64,000 nucleotides of DNA from Desulfonauticus sp. (GTDB taxonomy: Bacteria > Desulfobacterota > Desulfovibrionia > Desulfovibrionales > Desulfonatronovibrionaceae), in contig JAUZRP010000002.1 in the NCBI GenBank assembly GCA_030950395.1, positions 1 to 64,000 of the forward strand, given 5' to 3'. Of this stretch, positions 25,070 through 33,365 are shown in pieces. The position numbers and the translations under genes are program-made. Numbering within the stretch: position 1 is the stretch's first letter; every line of letters begins with the position of its first letter. The notes beneath the pieces are model-generated. The model was given only the letters and a program-made list of their open reading frames with translations. It was not told where the DNA came from and did not search any database.

Positions 25070-25929
25070 GATCTTTCTTTTTCTCTTTTTTTGGCATTTT
25101 CTAGCCATTCTAGAAAAAAGGCTAAAAATATTCCTAAGAAAAGGCCTGTTACCAAAGCAACTGCAAGGATGAGTTTTTTCTTGGGTTTATAAGGTTTTTT
25201 AGGAGTAACGTTAGTTTCAATCAAGATAAAAGGCTTTAGATTTTTAAGCTCGTTATATTTTGTAAAATAAGCCGTTTTAAGATCTTTTATTAAAAGTTCA
25301 AGTGTTGTTATGCCTTCTATTTCGTTTTTGTCTAAGGTTTTTTTAGCTAAAAGTTTCTTTTTAAGATTTTCTATATCGTTAACTTGTTTTTTAATACTTT
25401 CTATTTCCTTAGTTAAAATTTCTTTTTTGAGTTCAACTTTCTTTTTAATATTTGGGATTCCTTTGAGATAGTTTGCAATTTTTCTTTGGAGGGGTAAGAG
25501 ATCTTGGTTATTAATACTTTCTACTGTTATTTCGATTATGTCTTTATTCCCTCTGGGGATGTCGCTTGAAATAGAAACTATATTTTTAGGATCTTCTATA
25601 GATAATATTTTTTTCAGTTCATCGTATCTGCCTTCTTTTAAAAGGCTAGAAATCGTTTCTATTCCTTGTTTGATTTCATAAGTAGAAGCTCCTAGACAGA
25701 TAACCGTTCCATCTTTTTCTATTTTGGGTATTTCAAAAGCAAATTTTATTTTATAGATATCTTTAGCTAATAAAAGATAGCTAAAAGCAATAAGGAGGAA
25801 AATAATAGTTGTTATGGAGATAACCCATTTTCTCTTTTTCAGGGTTAGCCATAATTCGTACAAATCAATCTCATCTTCTTCGTAATAAGGCGGTAGATAC
25901 GGATACGGAATTTTTTGTTCCTTTTCCAT
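25066..25929 (-). CDS. Wzz-like polysaccharide chain-length determinant
   Basis: 287 residues with two membrane helices, at about 31-53 and 258-278, around a long extracytoplasmic region with a coiled coil (about 165-235). The N-terminal 'EIDLYELWLTLKKRKW' before the first helix and the Pro-rich box PKKPYKPKKKLI before the second are the Wzz/LPS chain-length signature. No tyrosine-kinase domain. Expected inner-membrane protein setting O-antigen or capsule chain length. It stands alone, with no glycosyltransferase or polymerase nearby, inside the bracketed mobile segment, so it may be a displaced piece of a polysaccharide locus. Confidence 0.85.
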   Translation of the reverse strand: MEKEQKIPYPYLPPYYEEDEIDLYELWLTLKKRKWVISITTIIFLLIAFSYLLLAKDIYKIKFAFEIPKIEKDGTVICLGASTYEIKQGIETISSLLKEGRYDELKKILSIEDPKNIVSISSDIPRGNKDIIEITVESINNQDLLPLQRKIANYLKGIPNIKKKVELKKEILTKEIESIKKQVNDIENLKKKLLAKKTLDKNEIEGITTLELLIKDLKTAYFTKYNELKNLKPFILIETNVTPKKPYKPKKKLILAVALVTGLFLGIFLAFFLEWLENAKKREKERS

Positions 25930-26253
25930 AAATTTTAGATCTCCTGCTAATAAATTTTTAACTGAATTTTAATGGGAACAAAAAGTTGCACAAGATGATC
26001 ACTCCTCTTGGTAGTTCATCTGACCTGAAATCACAGTCTTTTGAGAGACGATGAAGGCCCCTCCAATCATAAAGAGAGGTTCCGATAGATTCCGGATGAA
26101 ATTGAACACTATCTATTTGAAACTCCTTAATGAGTCAAGTAACGCAACATCTAATTCCCATTTTTTTACCATAAATTTCTCCTTGTTTGACATTATTGTC
26201 TATCAAATGTATTTTTCCAGACTTAAATAATAAACAGCTAATCTGAGCGATTT
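25930..26253. other. Gene-free stretch containing the right inverted repeat and an orphan gene start
   Basis: No full gene. GTAACGCAACA lies at 26139-26149. Just beyond, on the minus strand, AAGGAG, a six-base spacer and ATG at about 26172 open MVKKWELD, which then runs into the repeat and stops within 20 codons. This looks like the 5' end of a gene interrupted at the repeat; whether it belonged to the PIN gene whose tail is at 22655-22859 cannot be told. Confidence 0.45.
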
Positions 26254-26820
26254 TTAACGTAACGGTTTACATTTTTCATCCCCAAAAATTTCCCTTGCCT
26301 TTTGTAGAAAAATGTCAAACAGCTCTGTATTGTATAGATAAAAATGAATAGTTGGGACTAACTTTTGCTCCAATCCCCAGAAAATACTATTCAAAGCGAT
26401 CTCTGCTGCCCTATCCCAGGGGAAACCATAAGCACCGCAACTAATAGCAGGAAAGGCAATGCTTTTTAAATGATGCTCCCTGGCTAACTTTAAGCAGGAT
26501 TTATAAGTCTTTTCTAATAAAACCGGTTCATTTTGACTACCACCTTGCCAAATAGGTCCTACGGCATGAATTACGTATTTGGCCTTAAGATTAAAACCTG
26601 GGGTAATAACAGCCTCTCCAGGTTGCACACAACCCCGTTTGGATACAATCTCCTGACCTGCCTGCAATAATTTAGGTCCTGCAGCCTTGTGAATTGCCCC
26701 ATCTACCCCGCCCCCTCCTGCCAAATAAGGATTGGCAGCATTGACAATAGCCTCTGTTTCTGCCTGAGTAATATCTCCCTGATGCAAATAAAAACAACTG
26801 TTAGCAAAAGATATATCCAT
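26254..26820 (-). CDS. Macro-domain protein (O-acetyl-ADP-ribose deacetylase-like)
   Basis: 188 residues from the ATG at 26820, chosen over the frame start at 26913 because GAGGTAAAG precedes it and the fold begins there. Macro-domain motifs in order: GDITQAETEAIVNAANPYL near residue 12, GGGGVDGAIHKAAGP near residue 33, and VIHAVGPIW and ISCGAYGFPWDRAAEIAL near residue 118. These are ADP-ribose-binding loops of the YmdB/MacroD type, which remove ADP-ribose from proteins or deacetylate O-acetyl-ADP-ribose. Divergent from upp. Its chemistry (NAD-derived metabolites) is notable near a SIR2 gene, but they are 12 kb apart and a link is speculative. Confidence 0.92.
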   Translation of the reverse strand: MDISFANSCFYLHQGDITQAETEAIVNAANPYLAGGGGVDGAIHKAAGPKLLQAGQEIVSKRGCVQPGEAVITPGFNLKAKYVIHAVGPIWQGGSQNEPVLLEKTYKSCLKLAREHHLKSIAFPAISCGAYGFPWDRAAEIALNSIFWGLEQKLVPTIHFYLYNTELFDIFLQKAREIFGDEKCKPLR

Positions 26821-26942
26821 AACTTTACCTCGTTTTTTAAATTTTTCAGAAATGTCTACGGGGATGATTTTTAACAAGTTACTTGACCCCTGTCCAACTT
26901 TGAGATTAAGCAAAGGAAATTTGCAAATAAGGAGGTGCCCCT

Positions 26943-27569
26943 ATGTCAATTACTCTGGTAAATCATCCTCTAGTAAAACATAAAATAGGCATTTTACGCA
27001 AACACGACATAAGCACGAAAAACTTTCGGGAGTTGGCCTCAGAAATAGCCAGACTCCTTACTTATGAAGCTACAAAAGACTTAGAAACAGAAGAAATCAC
27101 TATTCAGGGATGGGCTGGCCCTGTAAAAATAGAAACTATTAAGGGCAAAAAAATCACTGTAGTGCCTATTTTAAGGGCAGGACTGGGAATGTTAGATGGA
27201 GTATTAGATCTGATCCCGGGAGCAAAAGTTAGCATTGTTGGTTTGTATCGCGATGAAAAAACCTTAGAACCTGTGCAATATTACGTAAAACTAGCCAAAG
27301 ACATCCAAAACAGAATTGCTCTCATTCTTGACCCTATGTTAGCTACAGGTGGCACCTTAATAGCCACTATAGATCTTTTAAAAAAAGCCGGCTGTTCCAA
27401 AATAAAAGGGCTTTTTTTAGTCTGCGCTCCTGAAGGCATCGATAAAGTGACCAAAGCTCATCCTGATGTGGAAATCTATACTGCTGCCATAGACGAACGA
27501 TTAAACGATCAAGGCTATATCTTACCTGGTCTGGGTGACGCAGGGGACAAAATATTTGGCACAAAATAA
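26943..27569 (+). CDS. upp: Uracil phosphoribosyltransferase
   Basis: 208 residues, normal length. Salvages uracil: uracil + PRPP gives UMP + PPi. N-terminal '[15 protein letters not shown]', PRPP loop [13 protein letters not shown] near residue 125 and C-terminal uracil-binding [17 protein letters not shown] are all present. AAGGAGGTG precedes the ATG. Followed at 72 bases by the uracil permease gene, together forming a pyrimidine-salvage operon, one of the few plus-strand units in the window. Confidence 0.97.
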   Translation: MSITLVNHPLVKHKIGILRKHDISTKNFRELASEIARLLTYEATKDLETEEITIQGWAGPVKIETIKGKKITVVPILRAGLGMLDGVLDLIPGAKVSIVGLYRDEKTLEPVQYYVKLAKDIQNRIALILDPMLATGGTLIATIDLLKKAGCSKIKGLFLVCAPEGIDKVTKAHPDVEIYTAAIDERLNDQGYILPGLGDAGDKIFGTK

Positions 27570-27641
27570 AACGTATTCAATTTTCTTTTTGGGTAACAAA
27601 TTGCTCTTTATAAACCTAACAGAACGGTAAAAGGAGGTTTT

Positions 27642-28886
27642 ATGTCAACTCAAAACCCTGAGTACAAATTTCAACTTAAGGACTCCATTATTGGAGCCCA
27701 AATGCTCTTTGTTGCTTTTGGCGCTTTGGTGTTGGTACCAATTCTAACAGGCCTGGATCCAAACGTGGCCTTATTTACTGCTGGAGCAGGGACTTTATTA
27801 TTTCAAATCATTACCAGAGGAAAGGTACCTGTATTTTTGGCTTCTTCTTTTGCGTTTATTGCTCCAATTATTTATGGCGTTAAAACCTGGGGAATCCCTG
27901 GCACCTTATGCGGACTTGCTGCTGCAGGTCTAGTTTACGTGCTTTTAAGCCTTTTAATATCCTTAAAAGGAGTTGGTATCCTAGAAAAATTGCTCCCTGC
28001 CATTGTTACAGGACCTGTAATTATGGTCATAGGACTTATCCTCGCTCCTGTGGCTGTTCACATGGCCATGGGGAAAACAGGAGATGGGACCACGGTGCTA
28101 GTGCCAGAAAAAACAGCCTTAATCATTTCTATGGTTTCCTTAGCCACAACTATCTTTGTTTCTTTGTTTGGCAAAGGCATTTTTAAGTTTATACCTATTT
28201 TATGCGGTATTGCCATAGGTTATATCATCTCCATACCTTTTGGATTGGTAAACTTTACCCCTGTAATTAATGCTCCCTGGTTTGCTATTCCCCATTTCAC
28301 CTTTCCAGAATGGAATTTACAGGCAATTTTATTTATTGCTCCTGTAGCTATAGCTCCAGCCATAGAACACTTTGGAGATATCTTAGCTATTAGCTCTGTC
28401 ACAGGAAAAGACTATCTAAAAGATCCAGGCATTCATAAAACCCTCTTAGGAGATGGACTAGCCACTAGCCTAGCTTCTTTTTTGGGAGGACCTCCTAATA
28501 CTACCTATTCAGAAGTTACAGGAGCAGTTGCTCTGATCAAGATCTTTAACCCTGCCATTATGACCTGGGCCGCTATTGTTGCTATTCTGCTTTCTTTTGT
28601 TGGAAAGTTAGGAGCATTTTTACAAACCATCCCTGTACCTGTAATGGGTGGTATTCTAATTTTACTTTTTGGTGCTATTATGGTGGTAGGCATAAATACT
28701 TTGGTCAGGGCCCAAGTAGATCTTATGGAAGCAAGAAATCTAACTATTGTAGCCATTATCATTATTTTTGGCATCGGCGGCATGAGTTTTTCTGCAGGAG
28801 AATTCACTCTAAAAGGCATTGGCCTGGCAGGTATCATAGGAGTTTTCTTAAACCTTGTTTTACCCAAAACCAACCAATCTAAATAA
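27642..28886 (+). CDS. uraA: Uracil/xanthine permease (NCS2 family)
   Basis: 414-residue inner-membrane transporter with about 14 hydrophobic helices. NCS2 features are the QMLFVAFGALVLVP opening, the AIEHFGD motif near residue 240 (the family's substrate-binding Glu/His region) and GGPPNTTYSEVTGA near residue 280. Co-transcription with upp points to uracil/H+ symport. Preceded by AAGGAGG and followed immediately by a strong terminator at 28889-28922. Confidence 0.94.
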   Translation: MSTQNPEYKFQLKDSIIGAQMLFVAFGALVLVPILTGLDPNVALFTAGAGTLLFQIITRGKVPVFLASSFAFIAPIIYGVKTWGIPGTLCGLAAAGLVYVLLSLLISLKGVGILEKLLPAIVTGPVIMVIGLILAPVAVHMAMGKTGDGTTVLVPEKTALIISMVSLATTIFVSLFGKGIFKFIPILCGIAIGYIISIPFGLVNFTPVINAPWFAIPHFTFPEWNLQAILFIAPVAIAPAIEHFGDILAISSVTGKDYLKDPGIHKTLLGDGLATSLASFLGGPPNTTYSEVTGAVALIKIFNPAIMTWAAIVAILLSFVGKLGAFLQTIPVPVMGGILILLFGAIMVVGINTLVRAQVDLMEARNLTIVAIIIIFGIGGMSFSAGEFTLKGIGLAGIIGVFLNLVLPKTNQSK

Positions 28887-28888
28887 AA

Positions 28889-28922
28889 AAAAGGGGGTGA
28901 GATTAAATCTCACCCCCTTTTT
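28889..28922. terminator. Strong bidirectional terminator after uraA
   Basis: A run of A, then a perfect GC-rich stem (GGGGGTGAGAT pairing with ATCTCACCCCC) with a tiny loop and a run of T. It begins three bases after the uraA stop and ends before the converging gene at 28960, so it can serve both strands. Confidence 0.93.
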
Positions 28923-28959
28923 AATATCAACTACCTAAGTTCACCTTAAACTTTTGCCT

Positions 28960-29442
28960 CTAAAAAATACCCATCATCTTTAAAAAAGCGCCAAGTACTC
29001 CCAACACTGACACCATTATAGAAATAGAAAACATCCGTAAGGTAAAATTCCTATGCTCCTCATCCCTATGATCAAGTTTATTAGACAAGTTATCAATAGA
29101 TGTGATTAACTGACTAAACCTAAAATTCATATCCTCTTTTAAACTGTTAATACGCTTATCTACCTGTTCAAATCTCTTATCTACCTGCTCAAATCTCTTA
29201 TCTACCTGCTCAAATCTCTTATCTACCTGCTCAAACCTATACTCCATCTCCTTTTTTAAATCCTTAACGTCTTCTCTCATCAATTCCTGATTTCTTCTGA
29301 GCTCGTCTATCTGAACCTGTAAGTAATCAAACTTTACATCAAAATATTTTGTATTAGGCACCACTCCAGCAAACAAAGCAAAAAGTTCTGACGGAATTTG
29401 CTCTAATTGTTTACCAAAATCTTTTTGTTTTTTTTCACTCAT
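28960..29442 (-). CDS. Coiled-coil protein with tandem RFEQVDK repeats and C-terminal membrane anchor
   Basis: 160 residues from ATG at 29442 (AAAGGAC upstream; an in-frame TTG at 29460 is less likely). After a helical N-terminus it has the heptad RFEQVDK four times in a row, encoded by nearly identical 21-base units at about 29150-29235. Another heptad coil follows and a final hydrophobic helix FTLRMFSISIMVSVLGVLGAF at the C-terminus. This is a tail-anchored coiled coil of the DUF1640/Bdr-like sort; no enzymatic motif. The repeat number could vary by slippage. Downstream of dapA by about 70 bases, perhaps in the same transcript. Confidence 0.75.
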   Translation of the reverse strand: MSEKKQKDFGKQLEQIPSELFALFAGVVPNTKYFDVKFDYLQVQIDELRRNQELMREDVKDLKKEMEYRFEQVDKRFEQVDKRFEQVDKRFEQVDKRINSLKEDMNFRFSQLITSIDNLSNKLDHRDEEHRNFTLRMFSISIMVSVLGVLGAFLKMMGIF

Positions 29443-29528
29443 ATGTTCGTCCTTTACCAAGTTAAGGCTCTAATAGTAAAAGAGGTCCAACCAAATAGAT
29501 GTGGCCACACCTCTCACGTCTAACCTTC

Positions 29529-30410
29529 TTAGGCAAGAAGGTTATTTTGCTTTAATATAGAAATCAATTTTTCTTTATTTTCTGGACTCATTTCTACCAA
29601 AGGCAAACGCAACTCAAGGTTAATCCTTTTCATCAAAGCCAAAGCCGTCTTTACAGGTATAGGATTTGTTTCTATAAACATAGCCCTACAAATAGGCAAC
29701 AATTCTATTTGTAATCTGCCTGCCGTCTTTAGATCTCCATCAAAAAAACTCTTACATAATTCATGAGTCTGATGTGGTACAATATTAGAAATTACAGAAA
29801 TAACTCCTTTCCCTCCCAAAGACAACAAAGGCAATATAGTAAAATCATCTCCAGACAAAACAATAAAATCTGGTCCACAAAATTCTATAATCTCTGCTAC
29901 TTGTTTAAGACTACCAGAAGCTTCTTTTATTCCCTTAATTTCTGGCACTTCTTTAAATAATCTAGCTGCAACTGCAGGAGTAATATTTAGACCTGTTCTA
30001 GAGGGAACATTATACACAATCATAGGAATAGACACTTCCTTAGCAATAGCTTGATAATGAGCAACTAGTCCATCAGGAGTTGGTTTATTGTAATAAGGAG
30101 TAATTAATAAAACAGCATCAGCTCCTGCTTGTTTGGCAAACCTGGTAAGCTCTACAGCCTCTTTCGTAGAATTAGATCCAGCTCCAGCAATCACAGGAAC
30201 TCTTCCCTTTACCTGTTCCACACAAATCTGAATAACTCGTTTATGTTCCTCATGACTTAAAGTAGCTGATTCCCCAGTAGTACCACAAGGTACCAAACCG
30301 TCAATTTTTTGCTCTATTTGCCACTCTATATGTTTTCTATAAGCTTCTTCATCCACCAATCCATCTTTAAAAGGCGTAACCAAAGCAGTAAAAGCCCCCT
30401 GTAAATTCAT
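29529..30410 (-). CDS. dapA: 4-hydroxy-tetrahydrodipicolinate synthase
   Basis: 293-residue class I aldolase of lysine/diaminopimelate synthesis, condensing pyruvate with aspartate semialdehyde. N-terminal ALVTPFKDG, GTTGESATLSHEEH near residue 44, YYNKPTPDGL near residue 107, catalytic Tyr in VYNVPSRTG near residue 133 and the Schiff-base Lys in IKGIKEASGS near residue 161 are present. Ten bases separate it from dapF, which lies upstream, making a dapF-dapA operon. A 9-bp hairpin (29522-29545) overlaps its stop codon. Confidence 0.97.
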   Translation of the reverse strand: MNLQGAFTALVTPFKDGLVDEEAYRKHIEWQIEQKIDGLVPCGTTGESATLSHEEHKRVIQICVEQVKGRVPVIAGAGSNSTKEAVELTRFAKQAGADAVLLITPYYNKPTPDGLVAHYQAIAKEVSIPMIVYNVPSRTGLNITPAVAARLFKEVPEIKGIKEASGSLKQVAEIIEFCGPDFIVLSGDDFTILPLLSLGGKGVISVISNIVPHQTHELCKSFFDGDLKTAGRLQIELLPICRAMFIETNPIPVKTALALMKRINLELRLPLVEMSPENKEKLISILKQNNLLA

Positions 30411-30420
30411 TTTAACCTCC

Positions 30421-31260
30421 TCATATTTGCTCTAAAAGAGTTTTATCTAAAAATCCCCTATATACCAAAACTGTTTGGCCTTCTAAAAAAACTGTTTCTC
30501 CATCTAAATAAATACCAAGTTTTTCTCTTCCACTTGTTTCTACTTTTACTTCCCTGGCTAACAAGCCAAGTTTATTGCCTACATATACACAGGCACTAGC
30601 TCCAGTGCCACACGCATAGGTTTCTGCCTCTACTCCTCGCTCGTAAGTTCTTAACAGAATATAATCCTGATTCAAAATCTGAACAAAATTAACGTTTGTC
30701 CCTTCCGGAGCAAACAGAGAGTGAAAACGAATTTGCTTTCCCATCTCCTGAACATTTACTGCTTTTAAATCATCCACAAAAAATACCACGTGAGGCACTC
30801 CTGTATTTACATAGTGCACATTGATTCTTTGGGCTTCAAGATCTAAATTTATATTTAACTTTAAATCTCTAGGAGCTGTTAATTGAACTTTGACTAAATT
30901 TTCACCTTTAATTTCTGCCTTAATAACCCCAGCGTCTGTTAAAAAACAAAGTTTTTGAGGAGCTAGTTCTAACAAATAGGCAAGCAAGGCTGCGCATCTA
31001 GAACCATTGCCACACATCTCCGCCCTTGAACCATCTGCATTATAAAAGTGCCACTTAAAATCAACTTGATCTTGCTCCACATTTTCCAAAAAAATTAAAC
31101 CATCAGCTCCTATACTAAAAGCTCTTTTACATAACTTCTGGGCCCAGACACTCATCTCATCTTGAGACACAGACACATCCCTTAAATCAAACAAAATAAA
31201 ATCATTGCCACTACCCTGCATTTTGTAAAACGGTATATTCATTTCTTGTAATTTATTCAT
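30421..31260 (-). CDS. dapF: Diaminopimelate epimerase
   Basis: 279 residues, converting LL- to meso-diaminopimelate. Both catalytic Cys sites are intact: EMCGNGSRCAA near residue 82 and AYAC-type ETYACGTGASACV near residue 230. The opening FYKMQGSGNDFILFD is typical. Expected start is the ATG at 31260 or the internal ATG at residue 7. Located between the HU gene and dapA on the same strand. Confidence 0.97.
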   Translation of the reverse strand: MNKLQEMNIPFYKMQGSGNDFILFDLRDVSVSQDEMSVWAQKLCKRAFSIGADGLIFLENVEQDQVDFKWHFYNADGSRAEMCGNGSRCAALLAYLLELAPQKLCFLTDAGVIKAEIKGENLVKVQLTAPRDLKLNINLDLEAQRINVHYVNTGVPHVVFFVDDLKAVNVQEMGKQIRFHSLFAPEGTNVNFVQILNQDYILLRTYERGVEAETYACGTGASACVYVGNKLGLLAREVKVETSGREKLGIYLDGETVFLEGQTVLVYRGFLDKTLLEQI

Positions 31261-31337
31261 TATAAAAACCCTTTTTAAGAAACTTCAAAGCATACACTAT
31301 TATAAAAGGCCAATATTAAGTACTTACCCCTTATACT

Positions 31338-31613
31338 TTAACTATTTATAATATCTTTTAATTCTTTACCAGCCTTAAAAAAAGGCAATTTTTTGGGAGG
31401 AACATTTATTTTCTCTCCTGTTTTAGGATTTCTACCTACATATCCGGGATATTCTTTAATTTTAAAACTGCCCAAACCTCTAATCTCCACCCTTCTTCCT
31501 TCTACCAAAGCATCTTTCATAAGACCAAAAAAAGAATTCACAATAAAACTCGCCTCTTCCTGACTTAAATTCTTATCCTCTGCCAGTTTGTTAATAAGAT
31601 CACTTTTATTCAT
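31338..31613 (-). CDS. HU/IHF-family DNA-binding protein
   Basis: 91 residues from ATG at 31613, chosen because GGGGGAAG lies upstream; the frame extends to 31628. Typical histone-like fold with 'MNKSDLINKLAE', the beta-arm region GLGSFKIKEYPGYVGRNPKT and the closing PFFKAGKELKD. The beta-arm Pro and 'GRNPkTGE' are conserved. IHF-beta-like features (RGLGSF) suggest nucleoid organisation and DNA bending. Confidence 0.93.
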   Translation of the reverse strand: MNKSDLINKLAEDKNLSQEEASFIVNSFFGLMKDALVEGRRVEIRGLGSFKIKEYPGYVGRNPKTGEKINVPPKKLPFFKAGKELKDIINS

Positions 31614-31737
31614 ACCAACTTCCCCCATTCCTAAAATTCAAAAAACTAAAACCCCCTCTCTTAAACCCAAGCTTCTCATCCATCTAAAAACTGTCTCTTA
31701 AATCAAATACTTCCCAAAACTTTTGCTAAAAACTGAT

Positions 31738-32541
31738 TTAATCAATTAAATCTAAACCCTTTTTTAAAGAAGGCAACTGATCCACGACTTTTACCAAATT
31801 TTTAGCTATTGCCATCAAATCCTTACAGCCCTCAGATTGGGGCTTTAACTTGGCCAAAGGAATCTGTTTAGAAACAGCTTCTGCAAAATCCTTATTTTCT
31901 CTTATATAGCCCAAATAACCAAGCTCTACACCCAAAAATCGTTTACAGGCTACATTCAATCGTTCAAAGGTCTGTCTGGCCTGGGACTCGCCTTCCACCA
32001 TGTTTACAACCACCAGGAAATTGCTCTGATTGTATTTAGTCTTCAAGATCTTAATAACAGCATAACTATCTGTCAGAGAAGTTGGTTCTGGAGTAATCAA
32101 GATAATTTTTAAGGAAGTAGAGGCAGCAAAGGAAGTCACTCCTTCGCTAATGCCCGCACCTAAATCTAAAATAATAAAATCGTATTTTTTTAGAACATTG
32201 TTTAACTTTTGGACCAATAAAAAGTAAACATCTCGCTCATATTCTAACAACTCAGGGATTCCAGAAGCTGCTGGAATGAGGTCTAAATCTTGTCTTTCGA
32301 TATTTACGATCAATTCTTCTGGATCCACATCTGATTGAATAATGTCTTTCAAATTCTTTTTAGGAGTAATGCCAAGTAAAATATCAATATTGGCCAATCC
32401 TAAATCACAATCTAAAATAATCACTTTATAAGCTAAATTATAAAGCATATAAGCAAGATTTAAACTAATATTAGTTTTACCTACGCCACCTTTACCACTA
32501 ACAATTGATATGCTAATATTTTTTCTCTCCATACCCATCAT
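31738..32541 (-). CDS. MinD/ParA-type ATPase, FlhG (FleN)-like
   Basis: 267 residues with deviant Walker A SGKGGVGKTN near residue 15, VIILDCDLGLANIDILLG (switch I) and DFIILDLGAGISEG (switch II). The GLANIDILLG box and overall length match FlhG/FleN/YlxH, which sets flagellar number and position on the cytoplasmic membrane; a C-terminal amphipathic stretch is plausible. No flhF or flagellar gene is in view, so a chromosome/pole-positioning role is also possible. Overlaps the stop of the GGDEF gene by four bases (ATGA), so the two are coupled. Confidence 0.82.
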   Translation of the reverse strand: MMGMERKNISISIVSGKGGVGKTNISLNLAYMLYNLAYKVIILDCDLGLANIDILLGITPKKNLKDIIQSDVDPEELIVNIERQDLDLIPAASGIPELLEYERDVYFLLVQKLNNVLKKYDFIILDLGAGISEGVTSFAASTSLKIILITPEPTSLTDSYAVIKILKTKYNQSNFLVVVNMVEGESQARQTFERLNVACKRFLGVELGYLGYIRENKDFAEAVSKQIPLAKLKPQSEGCKDLMAIAKNLVKVVDQLPSLKKGLDLID

Positions 32542-33365
32542 CTCTTATTAAATAAAATATTTCTTTCACTCTCACTAATTAAAGTTTCTTGCATTGCTTT
32601 TTCTTCATAATAAAAAGAAATATAACACCTATTTTTACCATCTCGTTTTGCTTTATACAAATTTTTATCTGCTATTTCAAACAAAGTATTTTTATCTACC
32701 TCTCCCCGTCCAGCATAAACAACCCCACCCCCAGAAATAGTAACTTTTAAAATTTTCCCATTATCAAGGACAAATTTATGTGCACCTACTGTATTTAATA
32801 TCCTAGTTGACACTTTATGCACATAGCTCATATTTGCCCCTCGTAAAATAAGGCCAAATTCTTCCCCCCCAATTCTACACGCAAAATCATTACTTCTAAG
32901 TTTATTTTTAAAAATCTTACCAATTTCTTTCAACACTATATCCCCCGCTCTATGCCCATAGGTGTCATTAATTTTCTTAAAATCATCCACATCAAAAACA
33001 ACTATCCCCAAAGGAACGTTAAATTTTTTAGATTCTTCAAGCTCGCGAATTAAAGTTTCTTCAAAAAATCTTTTATTATATAAAGTCGTTAAAAAATCAA
33101 TATCTTTGTATTTATTCAAAGTAGATAATAATTCTAACAAAGCAAACGTTAACTCATATTCATTTTTTACTATAGGCAATAAAAACCAATTATAACCTTT
33201 ATCTATTTCAGATAAAACCTTTTTTACTTTGGCAAAATTATTTTTGCTTAAAAAAGTAAACAAAATATAAGTTAAATTACTATCAACCAGCGTGTCTTGC
33301 AATTCTAATTCTAATCTTTTTAATTCCAACAATAATTTTTCTTTATCTAAACTATCTAAACTCAT
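32538..33365 (-). CDS. Diguanylate cyclase (GGDEF domain)
   Basis: 275 residues: a helical N-terminal region of about 95 residues without recognised sensor, then a GGDEF domain starting at 'DFLTTLYNKRFFEE'. The active site reads GGEEF, and RSND precedes it by five residues, the position of the c-di-GMP inhibitory I-site (RxxD), so the enzyme should make c-di-GMP and be product-inhibited. The start overlaps the prfB stop (ATGA), and its product may act on the PilZ protein encoded three genes upstream. Confidence 0.93.
   Translation of the reverse strand: MSLDSLDKEKLLLELKRLELELQDTLVDSNLTYILFTFLSKNNFAKVKKVLSEIDKGYNWFLLPIVKNEYELTFALLELLSTLNKYKDIDFLTTLYNKRFFEETLIRELEESKKFNVPLGIVVFDVDDFKKINDTYGHRAGDIVLKEIGKIFKNKLRSNDFACRIGGEEFGLILRGANMSYVHKVSTRILNTVGAHKFVLDNGKILKVTISGGGVVYAGRGEVDKNTLFEIADKNLYKAKRDGKNRCYISFYYEEKAMQETLISESERNILFNKR

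Larger units (their letters stand above)
22860..26149. mobile_element. Segment bracketed by 11-bp inverted repeats TGTTGCGTTAC / GTAACGCAACA
   Basis: TGTTGCGTTAC at 22860-22870 and its exact reverse complement at 26139-26149 face outward from a 3.3-kb stretch. It contains an IS481-like transposase with a stop codon, an IS1634-like tail, a ferredoxin gene tail and the intact Wzz gene. A target-site duplication is not visible. The ends could be those of one ISL or two related copies left after recombination; a single IS481 element would be only about 1.1 kb, so the outer right end probably belongs to a second, mostly deleted copy. At 26150-26180 the minus strand shows an orphan gene start (RBS plus MVKKWELD) cut by the right repeat. 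Confidence 0.45.

Noticed and set aside
29150-29235. Direct repeats that could be read as a CRISPR array
   Set aside because: They are contiguous 21-base in-frame units coding the RFEQVDK heptad, with no spacers between.
29522-29545. TAACCTTCT/AGAAGGTTA hairpin as a dapA terminator
   Set aside because: It overlaps the dapA stop codon and no U-run follows on the transcribed strand; kept only as a note in the dapA entry.
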